From: Ophioceras dolichostomum
Lineage: Eukaryota > Ascomycota > Sordariomycetes > Magnaporthales > Ophioceraceae
NCBI GenBank assembly: GCA_003049485.1
Contig: PYST01000109.1
Span: forward strand, 42,950-106,949
Length of the DNA: 64,000 nucleotides
Direction: 5' to 3'
The position numbers were made by a program, and so were the translations under genes. The notes below the pieces were generated by a model, which was given only the letters and a program-made list of their open reading frames with translations, was not told the DNA's origin and made no database searches. This document shows, piece after piece, positions 33,639 to 45,400 of the stretch (its first letter is position 1; each line of letters begins with the position of its first letter).

Positions 33639-35567
33639 AGTGGCCGGTGAGTTCCTCCCATCTTCTTCTTTTTCTCCGTCCGTCGCCCCCCTTCGTCGTC
33701 ATCTGTCCAGTCGGTTGGCTAATATCGTCCCACGAGTTTCCCCCAGACGGAGGTGACGACTTTGGTCCTGAGATCGTGGCTTTTTGGTGGGGGCTCGTCG
33801 GCTTGTGAATCGCTTCTGGAGGCCAACTCAGTGGGCTACGTACTCTTGTGCGAAGCTCTGTGTTACGAATAGCGATTCGATACCCTTCAGGAGTGGGATA
33901 GCTGTGACGGTGTGGAGACTCGTGTTGTGCGCCTTGTGGTTGGTCTTCGAACCCTCGTCTTCACGAGGGGTTTTACTTCTTTCTTTGCGAGGCGGGCCCC
34001 CAAAGTGTCATCGTGGACTTTATTAGATAGTTATCTATTCTTCCTCTCGTGGTTACGTGGTTTCAAGGCCGGTGCAGCGTGATTGGACTGCAGTTAGTCG
34101 CTGGGTCGATTAGTACTTGATGACAGTCAGTATCATTACTGTGCTCTTCAACGTGATACCGTTCCCCTTTTTCTGCTCCGTATGACAGAGGTATGACAGA
34201 GGATCTCGAGTGAATGCACTAAGTAACACTGGTATAATGCCATGGCTAGCACGAATTTGTGGTACACGATGGAGGGCAAGGCGGGTAGCTTCAGCGAGCG
34301 ATGCCATTGACTTTCTGGGTAGGTAGGTAGGTAGATAGGTAGTTTCACTCCTCCTCACGGACTCTGCTCGATCGAATTGCCAAAGCCAGAGGGTGGGTGG
34401 CCACGGGAAAGACCGTAAATGGTTATTTTCGCCGAGACGCCCAAGGCACTGGAAGCTATCAGCTATGGAATAGCAAATGTTGCACATGTCGATATAGAAG
34501 GCGTCGGCGTTAGACGGGGGCGGCTGTGTCTTGAGATACTGATGGCATTCGCGTTGCTCGACCATAACAGGCCTCACAAGGTCGAGCCGATAGGTGTATG
34601 GCGTACTTCAGAGTGGCACGGTGGACCATCAGATATTTCTAGGGGTGGCCGGGGTTGGACGGGCGGAACGTTAACGGCTTGTGCAAAGGGCCACAATGCT
34701 TCTCGGCGGTGGGCTCCCATGGCCTCAGCATTGACGGGTTGCACTGCTGTGGGTGACTTACTTATTTTCTCCGTTCGGGTCCCTTACCATAGCCCCTGAC
34801 CAGATGCCGGGCGATCGGGACGGAAAGATACCCGTGGTGATGGACGTGAGAGCCAGACGAGAAAAGGGAACGACGCCAACGCCACTCCCATTTATGCCCA
34901 AAGCGGAGGTATGCCGTTGAGAAAACAAGTATAACTAGGAAAGAGCATCAAATGTTGAGACTTGGCATTGAAAATGAGAGTCGAGGACAGGCTCCTTGCA
35001 TAGCTGTGATACGAGAGCCCATGCACAGTTCACAACACATTAACTGGTGAACTTGACAAAATACTGTCCAACTAGCTCGGCAGGATCGGCGTTCTTGTCG
35101 AGTTCGAGCTTAATCTACAAAGGGGCCAGACAGGACAGACAAAAGATGATAAAAGACGATGTGCAGATATGGTGCTACACGGAGGTTAAAGGTGAGACAG
35201 TTTCTGAACGGTCCGAGAGGGTCACTGCATATTTGCATCCTGTGAAGATCCGGCAGCAAGGATCGCCGAATGTTACCGGAGAGACCCGAAGACGGCCGGA
35301 GAATGGACAGGCATTTAATGCCGATGACCGGAAGCCCACCATGGGAGTCGAGGGCTCGTCCATCGGGGTCGAGGATTGATTGCTGCCCTGGAACCGTCTA
35401 ACCCCAGATGCAGACAAGGAAGCGTCTTCGCCGATGACAGGTTCGTCGATGACAGATCTCGAAGACTGATGAATTCCAGAAGCTAGTCGTTCAAGAGACC
35501 CTGAGACTCTCGGAAAAAAAGAAGAGTTTACCGCATCATCCGAAAATAAACCGCTGAAGCAAACCAT
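33639..35567. other. intergenic region without recognisable genes
   Basis: Downstream of the small Cys-rich gene and 3' of the MAPR gene. It contains a (GTAG)n-like run at 34320-34342 and no supported coding sequence; a 126-codon frame at 34419-34799 has no recognisable domain. Confidence 0.45.
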
Positions 35568-36625
35568 CTACTCCTCCTCCTCCATGTTATCGGCACCTTC
35601 GACGACACCCACGATGTTGTACCGCTTAGCGAAGAAAGTCACCCAGTCCTTCAAGACGCCCTTCTCGTTATCAGGCAGGTCCTTCCAGTTGGGGCTGACA
35701 TCCGTAGCCTTCGTCGATGACATGCCGAGAGCACGGGAAGCGTCCTTGCCGGCGAAAACTTTGGTATGAGGGGATCATCAAGTCAATACAAGTCAATACA
35801 TAGGCTGTCTCAGGAGACGAGGCGGGAGGCAGTGTTGGTGTGATTGGAAGAAATAGAATGGGCTAGAGTCGGATGGGAGCAGATGGTATGTTGTATCGGG
35901 AGATGGAGGGGAAGTGAGAACTGGGAAGACTGAAGAGGCCTCACCGTGGTACGAGCCTCCGGGTTGGTAGGCCTTGTTACCGGTTACATCGTAAACCTTG
36001 CCCTGAAGATAGAGGCGGACGGTATTGCATTAGCTCTCTGTGCGGAACATCTTGGGCCGAGTAAGTGGAACTGCTAGGGAGGAGGGGACTACATACCTTG
36101 ATGGCAACGTAGCACTTTCCACCGTCGACACCTAGAGACGCGGCACACACATTCATCAGTATGCCGCACTACACTACTCTGTCCAGCGTCAAGGCATGAT
36201 GGGCAGAAGCCCGAGCAGAGTATCCGTCCAGTGGCTTTCCGGCAACCAGCATGTCCCCATCCGGACCAGTCGGCTCAGCTACGCCATCGAAGACGTAGCC
36301 GGCCAAGAAACGCGATCGATTCGTTGTGAGAGTGGATGCCGTCCCACAACAGGCCCGGATATGCAGGAAGGCTGAACATCCGGTCTTCTCATCCGGTCTT
36401 CTCATCCGGTCTCCTCATCCGGTCTCCTCATCCGGTCTCTTCTCCGGTCTTCTCTACAACAAGAGAAAGAAACGGAAAGGGTTTGTGTGGAAAAGCATGA
36501 TAGGAAAGGAACGATGAGAACGTACCCTTGGCATTCGCCAGATCCTCCTGAGAGATGATGTCGTCCTTAGGAGGATCCAACTCGATCTTTGTCTTTGGCT
36601 CGAACTTTCCCGAGGCCGCTGCCAT
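35568..36625 (-). CDS. MAPR-type cytochrome b5-like heme-binding protein
   Basis: Four exons on the minus strand (36625-36526, 36131-36097, 36002-35945, 35758-35568) encode 127 residues; the second exon is only 35 nt. The domain fills almost the whole protein: the ISQEDLANAKG start of the cytochrome b5-like fold, GKVYDVTGNKAYQPGGSYH (46-64) and VFAGKDASRALG (65-76), the hallmark of membrane-associated progesterone receptors (PGRMC/Dap1). Family members bind heme through a tyrosine, here probably Y57, and support P450 enzymes of sterol synthesis. This copy has no transmembrane segment, unlike human PGRMC1, matching short soluble fungal members. It ends in an acidic EEEE tail. It lies head to head with the Mgr3-like gene, 663 bp apart. 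The first intron is long (394 nt) and carries a 13-bp tandem repeat. The family is certain, the physiological partner is not. Confidence 0.93.
36377..36452. repeat. 13-bp minisatellite inside an intron
   Basis: The unit CATCCGGTCTTCT and its variants (CATCCGGTCTCCT, CATCCGGTCTCTT) occur about five and a half times in tandem within the first intron of the MAPR gene. On the coding strand of that gene the repeat is purine-rich. Confidence 0.93.
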
Positions 36626-37288
36626 GGTGGACGAGACTAGATTCAGATTGGGATTGGATTTGGATATGATTAGTCGGTAGATTCAAGTCGGGATGTATGT
36701 GGTGAGGTTGGTGCTTAAACAATTTGACGACTGGCTGAGCAGGGCTCTTTTGGTAGGTATCGAACACTGAGCAGCGGAACGAGACCCACCGGATGATACA
36801 GAGCCTCCGAGGCAAGAGAAGGCGACAACAAGTGACAACGGATTTGAAAGAGGGATATCGCTGCCTTTTACAAAAAGTCACGATTCAAAAGAAGAGTCAC
36901 AACTCAAGAAGACAACCGCGTGTTCAAATTCGTCTCGGAACTTCGTGGGAAAACGCCGTCAACAGGGGGCGAACGGTAAGACATGTATGTGCCAGGTAGG
37001 TGCCAGGCAGGTGTTGCCCCTCCTGAAAGCTCCCAGCTCCCGCCGCCGAGATGCCCCACTTTCCCTGTCGTCAACGATTTGCGGAGCCTCACGCACGGAC
37101 CAACCGTTGAAAGCTTGGAAGCTCGGATGGAAGCTTGGGAATGAAAACCTCGGAAGCTTTTTGAACCCCTGATTTTAGAACGAATATCACAGGAACGATC
37201 AAGCGGGCAGCAACGGTTGTCAATGACTTGACTCTCGACCGACTTGGTACGCACCGCCGTTACCCGACCTGCCTGCTCTCTGTCGTCA
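36626..37288. promoter_or_regulatory. shared bidirectional promoter of the MAPR and Mgr3-like genes
   Basis: Only 663 bp separate the two divergent start codons. No clear TATA box is present. Short repeated motifs such as AAAAGTCACGATTC / AAGAGTCACAACTC occur near 36873-36905, and GGAAGCT copies near 37112-37160. Shared control is inferred from the arrangement. Confidence 0.4.
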
Positions 37289-39423
37289 ATGGCTGCACCC
37301 CGCGTAGCCTCCATGATCTGCCGCCCATTAGGGCCGGCCTCTCCCCTCCAATGTCACGTCCGACCCCTGGCGTCGTTAGTGGGAGGAGGAGGAGCTGCTG
37401 GGTCGAAGCTCCGATTCTATGTCCAGCTCTCGCACCGGCCTAGCCACCACCAGGTGCAGACGTCATTTGTCGTAGACCTCGGTGGCCGTCAGGCAAGGTT
37501 CGAGTCGTCATCACTATCTTCTTTTTCGGCGTCTTCAGATTCCAAAAAGAGAGCCGGCAAAGTGCCTCCCAAGCCAACCATCGGGCGCATACTGCGCTAC
37601 GCCTTGTCCGATGGAATCAACAACTTGGGCCGTATAGCCCGCGGCAAGAATTTAAAGGAGATTGTCCGAGCGCATCCGGAGGAGGCTGTCGTAGCGCTCA
37701 TCGTGTAAGTGACCCTTTGCCCCGTCGATAACCTAGCATCCCAGGAATTACCTCGTACATACCCCTCAGACAGACTACTGTTGTGGTTTGTGTGCTCTCT
37801 CAGCCAGTGACCGGCGATGCATACCCGAATTGTATACTGATAGAATCTCTTGTCGTATCAGCTTCATCATATCCGTCGGCGGCCTTTTCTACACAGTCTA
37901 CCACGCTCTCACGAATTTTTACTCGGAATCGCTCACCCGCCTTCCCGACCCGGTGGCGAACTCAATGAGGCGCGCCCTCTACTACAGCAAATACTCGCCA
38001 GACCCGCAGCGCGCGCTGAAGTACTGGAACCAGGCCCTCATGCAGTGCCACGAGCTCAAGATCGACCCCTTCTCGGACGAGGTCACGGGCATCAGGATAG
38101 GACTCTCTGCGTGGCTCTGGAGCATTGGGCAGAACTCCAAGTCCATCGAGGTGCTGGAGGTCGTCCTGGGCGAGTGTAAAAAGTGGGTTGACACGATGGA
38201 GAAGGCCGTCATAGACGGCACTGCGCCTTTGTACCCTTCGGCCCCTGGCCTCAAGCCTCCGCTTCCCCCGGCAGCAGCGACCGGCAAAGATAAGGACGGC
38301 CAAGAGAAGAAAAGGGATGGAGATGGAGACGCTGCAGCCGCTGCCGCTGCCGCTAAAGATTTGGAAAATCGCGAGACGATATATGGCAAGCGCACACGCA
38401 TTCTGCGCAGAGCTATCGAAGTAAGCGTGAAGCTTGCCGAACTTTACACGGACGAGCACGTCGTTGAGCCAGAGCTCGCCCACGACCACCTGCTCTGGTC
38501 GGTGCAGACGGGCATGGCGGAGCTGAAGCGTAGGACCACCGAGGGATTGAGGCTGCGCGAGGGCGATTGGATGACCGCCGAGCAAACGGGTGCTATGCTT
38601 GAAGGTAAGGAGAAAGGGAAGGAGAAGCGAGAGCCTTCGCCCACACCCATGAACGAAAGCCCCCTCTCATGAACGCATCGCAACCTACCTAGTTTCCGAC
38701 TACTCGATTCCTTGACTCCCGGTCAGCGCTAATGCTAATTCGACATGTGCACAGGCCTCGGAACTAGCTTCTTAAACAAGCAGCAGGCCCAGCTTGCCGT
38801 TCCTCTGTTCTTCCAGGCGTTACAGTTGTGCCAGGATCCATGTCACAGCGCGGTTATCAGTAGGTTTCTTTCCACGAACTCGAACATCGTGTAGGCCCTA
38901 GGTCGGGCGCATGATGTCGATACTGATCACCAACTATCGACATATAGTGAACAATTTGGCCGCGTCCTTCGCGCAGCACCCCATAGCGGGTCCCTCCGCC
39001 GCCCTCCTCGTCGAGAACGACGACCACCACGTGGAGGAGGAGAAGAACAAGGCGGCGACGACGACGAAGCCCCCGGCTACCAAGGGCAGCCCTCCTAGCC
39101 AAGCCGCCGCCGCCGCCTGGGAGCCCAAGGCACCGGGATCCTCCCCAGCAGAGGTCCGGGCTGTCTACCTGGACTACGCGAGCAACTGGGCGAAGAACGC
39201 AAACAACCTCGCCAAGTCGACCAAGGGCGAGAAGCGCACACAGGACTGCGACGAGGCCTGCGCGGTCTCGCTCTGCAACCTCGGCAACATCGCAAGGCTG
39301 CTCGACGACGCCGCCGAGGCGCGCCGGCGCTTCGAGCAGTGCGTCGAGATGAGCAGAGAGCTCGGCTTCAAGGCCGGGGTCGAGCAGGCTGAGGAAGGGC
39401 TGCGCGGCCTGGCAGCCGCCTGA
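37289..39423 (+). CDS. Mgr3-like mitochondrial TPR protein
   Basis: Four exons (37289-37704, 37862-38604, 38755-38859, 38948-39423) encode 579 residues; all junctions are canonical and in frame. The N-terminus is basic and free of acidic residues for about 60 residues, as in mitochondrial presequences. A transmembrane helix spans about 131-155 (VALIVFIISVGGLFYTVYHA), crossing the first exon junction. After it come TPR-type helices: ALKYWNQALMQC, SKSIEVLEVVLGEC, AQLAVPLFFQALQLC and the last pair CNLGNIARLLDDAAEARRRF. Two low-complexity insertions (Ala/Lys/Asp-rich near 290-320, Lys/Thr/Ala-rich near 440-470) sit between the repeats. Yeast Mgr3 is an inner-membrane adaptor that helps deliver substrates to the i-AAA protease Yme1; the same role is likely here. 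The start is the first ATG giving the presequence. Confidence 0.88.
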
Positions 39424-42400
39424 GCGTCAACAAACCTGAGTGAAGCTCGTATATGGAGCGATACAGACTACCTAGGTACCTATGCCTTACCTCACCTCTC
39501 TACACTTCCTGGTGCGGCGAACATACCACATACCCGATAGAGGGACTTGACGGACGGACAGCACGACGGCAATAGCGTGCAGAGGCGAAAAAAAAGGCCT
39601 TCGAAGAAGAAAAAGAAGACGAAAAACAAATCAAGGCGGGGATTGAAAACAACGGTCCATCCATCGTTCGATGTACGATCACTTGTACGATCTTTTCTTC
39701 AACCTCTTTCTTCACTCAATTAGATCCCGAGAGGACATCAAGCAAGATGCCGACAAATCCCCTTAAATCCGTACATGCATGGCGATACATGCGATGCGAT
39801 CAGTCAAGTGATCTTGACATCTCAATTTCCATTCCATTCCAAGGATGGAGCGGATAACAACCGCATCCCAGGACGGACTAGAAATCGATCTGAAGAAACC
39901 GTTGAAATGTTAGTTGAAATGTTAAAACCCACGTCATATGTTTTCCGCGCATGATCAGATGTCTGGTGTGCCGCCCATATTCTCAGGATGGAAATCAGGG
40001 AACATGTTGAACAAAAATCCCGACACTTCTCCGGCTTTCGGAGCACGGTTTTGCACGTTGAAAGCCGCGAGAACGGGCGGCGGTCGGCGTGCTTTCGGCG
40101 GGCACAGGGGTACCTATTGACGGCGGCATGGCAGATACAACGAAAACCTGCCAGAGCGTCCGATACCCGGCGATGGGAGCAAATCTGGCACCTATCTGGG
40201 CTCCAACATGTAAACGCGCCATACGCGCACATGACACCGAACAGCAACAAGACTGTCCCGTCTATCCGTCCCGCTCCTTAGATTGGCGGCAGCCATTGCT
40301 AGGTACCTACCTTAGATAATGGGAATGTTCGAGTGGTGGGAAAGGGGACGAAAAAAACAATAAGGGGGGTCATCCCATTCAATCTATCCTGCTTCGACGA
40401 CGTGAGGTGCATCTATCAAGTGGTTGGTGGGGGCGAGGTCGGTCCCGTCAACACTCGCTGGACTGTAGATATACCAACCACTATTACCTAGCCTCCCTCC
40501 TTCCTGACCTCCCTCCGGCGGATGTCAAGGCGGAAAACCCACCTCGGTTAAACTGGATGGATGGGTGGATGGATGGATGGATGGCATTGTTGGGGATGAT
40601 GGGTTGGGAGAGGGAGAGAGCGAGCGAGCGAGTGTAAGAGGGGGGCGGGCGGCTTCAACGCAACGCGCGATACGCATGTTGCAGCTTCTGCAGTAGAGAG
40701 ATTAAAGAAATTTAGGAGATTTTTGGGGGTTGAAGGGAAAGGGGAGAGGGGAAGGGAAGGAAAGGGAAAGGGACATCGGAAAGAGTTGAGTTTTTCTGAA
40801 GAAGTTCGGAGGAAAGATGCCGTGGACGTGTGCTCGCGCGTGTTCCGTCTCAAACTCTTTTTTTTCTTTTTTTTTTCTGCCTGGGGTGTGCCATCTTGGA
40901 AATGGGTTGGTGGTGGCGTGTGCTGCTCAGTTGCTTCCATGTTACTGCTCTTTCGCATGCACCACCTTGCCGCTCTCGCTGCTTGCTGCATGGCAGGACG
41001 GAATGCACGAATCGTGTTTTCTCTGAACCACATGCCAAACATCTCGAACAACAATTCGACATTGAAAGTTTGGCACCGATAGAGAAGATCGAATGACGAC
41101 ATAATCAGGCCATTTCCGTTGAGGTCTTGGCAGGGGACCTAAACCTTCTTTTTCCTCAACTGCAGATGCTCCATCCAGTCGAATGCTGTTGTTGTACACA
41201 CGCACCCAATCATAAGAATACCTTCTTCTGCGTGGTCTTCGTTGGAGGAGGTTCCCACCAGACATCTGGTTTCCCGTCGGACGACGATTTGTTAGCCACA
41301 CCGCCCGCCGAGAAATCTTAGTCAGAACAACGAAGAAGGGGGGTATTCAGTGGTTCAGTGGGGGATGTGTGGCTTTATGGCTGCCGTGGTTGGGTGGGTG
41401 AGTGGACCTATGAGGTTTTTTCTTCTCCCCTCTCCTTTCAGTGTGTCTATCTATCTGTTCGTGGTCGGTCGCCAGGATGGACGGCAACTCCGATGAGAAC
41501 CCGACCATTCTGCACAAATGGGAAGGAAAGAAGGGGGGGGGGATGGATTTTTGAGAAAATTCGCTGGTTATGATGGTGTGTGTGTACATTTGTGCGATGT
41601 TTAGGTAAGGTTGGTAAGGTTGGTGGAAATATGTGGCTACCTACGTAGGTACCTCTTTGCATATATGTGTAGGTGATGTTGAGGACGGGAGAGAGAGAGA
41701 GATAATGCATGGAAGAGGATTGGGGGCTAGAAGCCACAATCTATCTGGCAGCCTGGAGTGTTTCCCAAGACGGTTACCCCTGAAAGCCTTGTGGCGCTTG
41801 CTGAGAAGTAAGGATGAGGGCAGGTATTAGCGCCTTTTGGGGGCCATAGGCTCTCCTGCTGGGCTTTTTGCTTCGTACGTAGGCGGACCCCAAGTTGAGC
41901 CGAGCGAGTCAGTGCATGCTACGAGTGTAATGTGTCGCAGGCAGGGCTCGCAAGCATTTCAGCTAGCTCAACTGGCTTGATCCCACGAGGGCCATCATCC
42001 GAGCCATGCACTCCCCCAATTCCCCCTTCTCCCTCGCCTCACGTTCGCCTTTCGGTTGCCGCTGCTTCCCGAACCTCTGGGTAGTCTGGGGCTGCTGTAA
42101 GATTAAGGGGACGGATTCCATGGCGGTCGCGTGGAGATTTCGTCCTGTCTGTCTACTCTGTGGCCGCCCCAGCTTTGTGTTGCCAGCACGGCTTGTTTTT
42201 TTCTCTCTGGTGATTCGATGGTGTCGAAGATGGAAGATGAGATGAAACCGCGCACGCTTCTGAGGGGGTTTATTCTTTCTTCCTTCTCCCGGTAGGATTT
42301 ACTATGTAGGCATCTAGAGTTCTTCAAACTATCCGAGATATCGTTGCCACCCGGGGCGGGGCTGAGGAGGAGAGAGGAGGAGAAGAGAGAGAGAGAGTCC

Positions 42401-45400
42401 GTTCCGGGGGAGGATCGGCCACTACCGCGGAAAGCTTGCCGAGGCTGAATCTGGGTTCGCTGCCAAGCCGATCTAAGCCTGGCGGCGTGCGCATCGCTCT
42501 TCCGGCGAGCTGCACACGCACACGCACTGACGGATGGTGTCACTCGCCGAGCCTCGGAGTTGAGCTCCGAGCCGGCCAGTCCTAGCGAGCATCGCTCCCT
42601 ACAGCACCAATGTGATGATCGCCACCGGCGCATTCATGAGCGGGCAAGGTGCCTTGCTCGCTCGTGTTCTCCGTTTCCGCCTCCGTGGCCGGCTGTTGAG
42701 GCTTTCCACGCCTTCGCTGTCGCGTGCAAGGGGATTTTGGAGATTATGCGAATGGTGTCTCCTCGCCGGCCTCGAGGGGTACTTAGGTACCTACCGGTAC
42801 ATCGGCGGAGCTGGTGTCGAGGCATCCAGCGATCGCCAGAGGGAAGACTTGAAGTAGGAGTGTGATGAGGTTTGGGGGAAGAGGAGGCTGGCACATGAGT
42901 AAGTGTGCAGCTGTGGACCAACCTCGTTGCCTCAATATCGGTGTCGATCTAAACTTCGGTGTTTGACCCCCGGCAGGCTGCAAAATGAGGTCTCTCGCGA
43001 TGCTCCTGGTGTGTCGTTGCTTGCTATCTCTACATGGGTACGGAACTTGACACTGCCGCCGCCCCTGGCTGTTTGAGACTGGTGTTGGCTGTTGGCTGCT
43101 AGTGCTGGCGGCGCGGCCACCAGTGCACTTGCAGCGATGGACAAGCATCAGAAGGCTTGGCGGATGTGGTGGACATGTTGGGGTAGGGTCAGGGAAGGTC
43201 AGGTATAGTCGGGCAAGGGGTAGCTGGACAAGAAGCAGCATGCACGTCCGCCTGACGATGACGCCCCCTCCCTCTCCCATTTCCGCTTGGTGTTTCCCCT
43301 TGGTGTCATTGCCACATGGCCGTGTATGTATGTGCATACATAGGTACTCGCTAGGTAGGGACGCTGGGTGGAAACCCCAGCCGGCCCCATGTACGGCCAT
43401 GAATGTACGCATTTGTATGGACGGCCGTGGACGGCGGGCATCCGGACACGCACTAGCGCTCGATCACGGTGTCTGATCATATCTTAGCAGTCTTCTTGAC
43501 AAAGATGGGTACGACACGACGCACACCAGAGCGGCCACACTTTCGAGTGTGCAAGCATCTTACATAACCCTCACGTCCCATCGTGTGAGGGGCGGTGCCG
43601 GCTCTGTTCCCAAATCTGGAAGCGCCTTGTGAAAGGGGTTTTCATTTGCTCCTATTTTATATGTTATTTTTTGTTGTTGTTCATGTCGTGGCTTACCTGC
43701 GCCTCAGCCCGGAAGGGGGACCGAAGAATTTCCGTTAGGGAGGGCCGGTAGGCAAGGTAGGGTGAACATATTTTGGCTGGTTGTTGGACAGCGGTTGAAA
43801 GTTGAGACGGGATGCTTTGATCATCGTCGCTGATGATGGTGAAAATCGAGTCAATATTTCGTAATCAGGTTTCTCAGCTGTGGCGCCGGGATGTGGCGCC
43901 GAGCTGGCAATGCTTGTTCCACCTTCCCATCCGTTCAATCGAGCTTCATTCCTGTGTGGCTCGAGAAGTCGGAAATCGAGTCTGAAGCGGCCAGATTCGG
44001 GCGCTGTGATTGGCCGCAGCGCCTGAAAAGGCGGTCTTGGCAGACGGCCAATTAAGCTTAAAGTTGGGGCGGGACAAGCTGCGAGACCCGACAGGCGACA
44101 AGGGGGCCCCTGAAGAAAGTGGTGTGTGGGTGGTCACCCAGTGCTGCCAGCAGCTTCTGCCACTGGGCGTGTGGGCGGGCGTGTGAGTGATCACTGCAGT
44201 TCAAAAAAGTCAACCACACGACAACGTCGGCGCCCCTCAGTCCGAACGAAACCCCGAACACACACCAACATCAACGCCTCTCTTCCTCTCCCGCCCGCAT
44301 GTTCTGTTGCAACATTATCCTGCAAGCTCCATGCAAAATGCAAGCCCTCCTGCCGCTTGCGTGCCAGACATCATGGATGTCTTCCCGTTTTAGGACGCTG
44401 GCCGCACCGGCCGGTCCTTTATAGCCCTTGTCTGTCCCGTTGTCTGCCCTGTCCCCTTTCCCATTTCTGTTGTCAATTACCCATGTTCTCCGCCTGGCGC
44501 CAGGCTGCCATATTCTCGAGCGGACCTTCCGCCCTTCCCCGCCTGCCAGCTCGGCATAACCGTCTGTAGCCGTCTTCGCACGGTGGTCGTTGATTTTCGA
44601 AATCGATGGTCATCAATGGTCATCGACCGTCCAGAACTTCAGCCAAAAGTTCTTTGTCACCAAGTTCTTTGTCATCTGTACTTTTTTTTTTTTTTTTTTT
44701 TTGTTTTTTGACGTGGATTTTATTTTCTCCCTCCTAGGCTCGCCCGCCCCCTTCCCCTCCCCTCTTGTTCAAGTCCTCCCTCGGGTTGCGGAGTGATTAG
44801 TGATTGCATATCGATATATCGCCATTCCCCCGTTGCGCGAGTCCTCCAGCTGACCATTTGATGCCATGCAATTTCCTGCGGGGCGCTTGAATTCTAGGAG
44901 GACAGTACAGTAGTTGGCCCCGGCCCCCGACTTTTCGATCGTGCTTTCGATGTCGTTGTATCTTTTTGTCACGGGCCACATCTGTCCTCCTTCCCCTCTT
45001 TCCCCTCGACCGAGTCCGGAACCGAGTCCGGGATCAGAATGGCCTTGGATGAATAGACAAGGCAGTCTCTTCCGACATGCCATCCGTCCAGAGGATCGGG
45101 TGGACACGCAGGGTCATATACGAAACCGCCCTCGTACTCTAGGCTTCTTGTCGCATTGCTGTGGACTCTGAGGGCTAGAATGGAGATAGCACCGTTCGCG
45201 CAGGTAGGCGGGTTGGTGTCGCGCACGAAGTCATCTGAATCCTTCCTTGGCCTTGGCCTGGGGCAGTCGAGGCAGTCAGCCTTCCACGACAGCAGGTGGG
45301 AACCACCACACTCGAGTGCTGGCGATCATTCCAACCCCACATTTCGCCCTACCAATCCATCTGGTTCCACGACGCGAGAACAGAATGAGACTGGTTCCGC

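Noticed and set aside
36377..36452. Tandem repeats considered as a CRISPR array
   Set aside because: Units are 13 bp, directly adjacent without spacers, inside an intron of a eukaryotic gene.
37494..37506. GGTTCGAGTCG, similar to a tRNA B box
   Set aside because: It lies inside the Mgr3-like coding exon, has no A box at the right distance and no acceptor stem.
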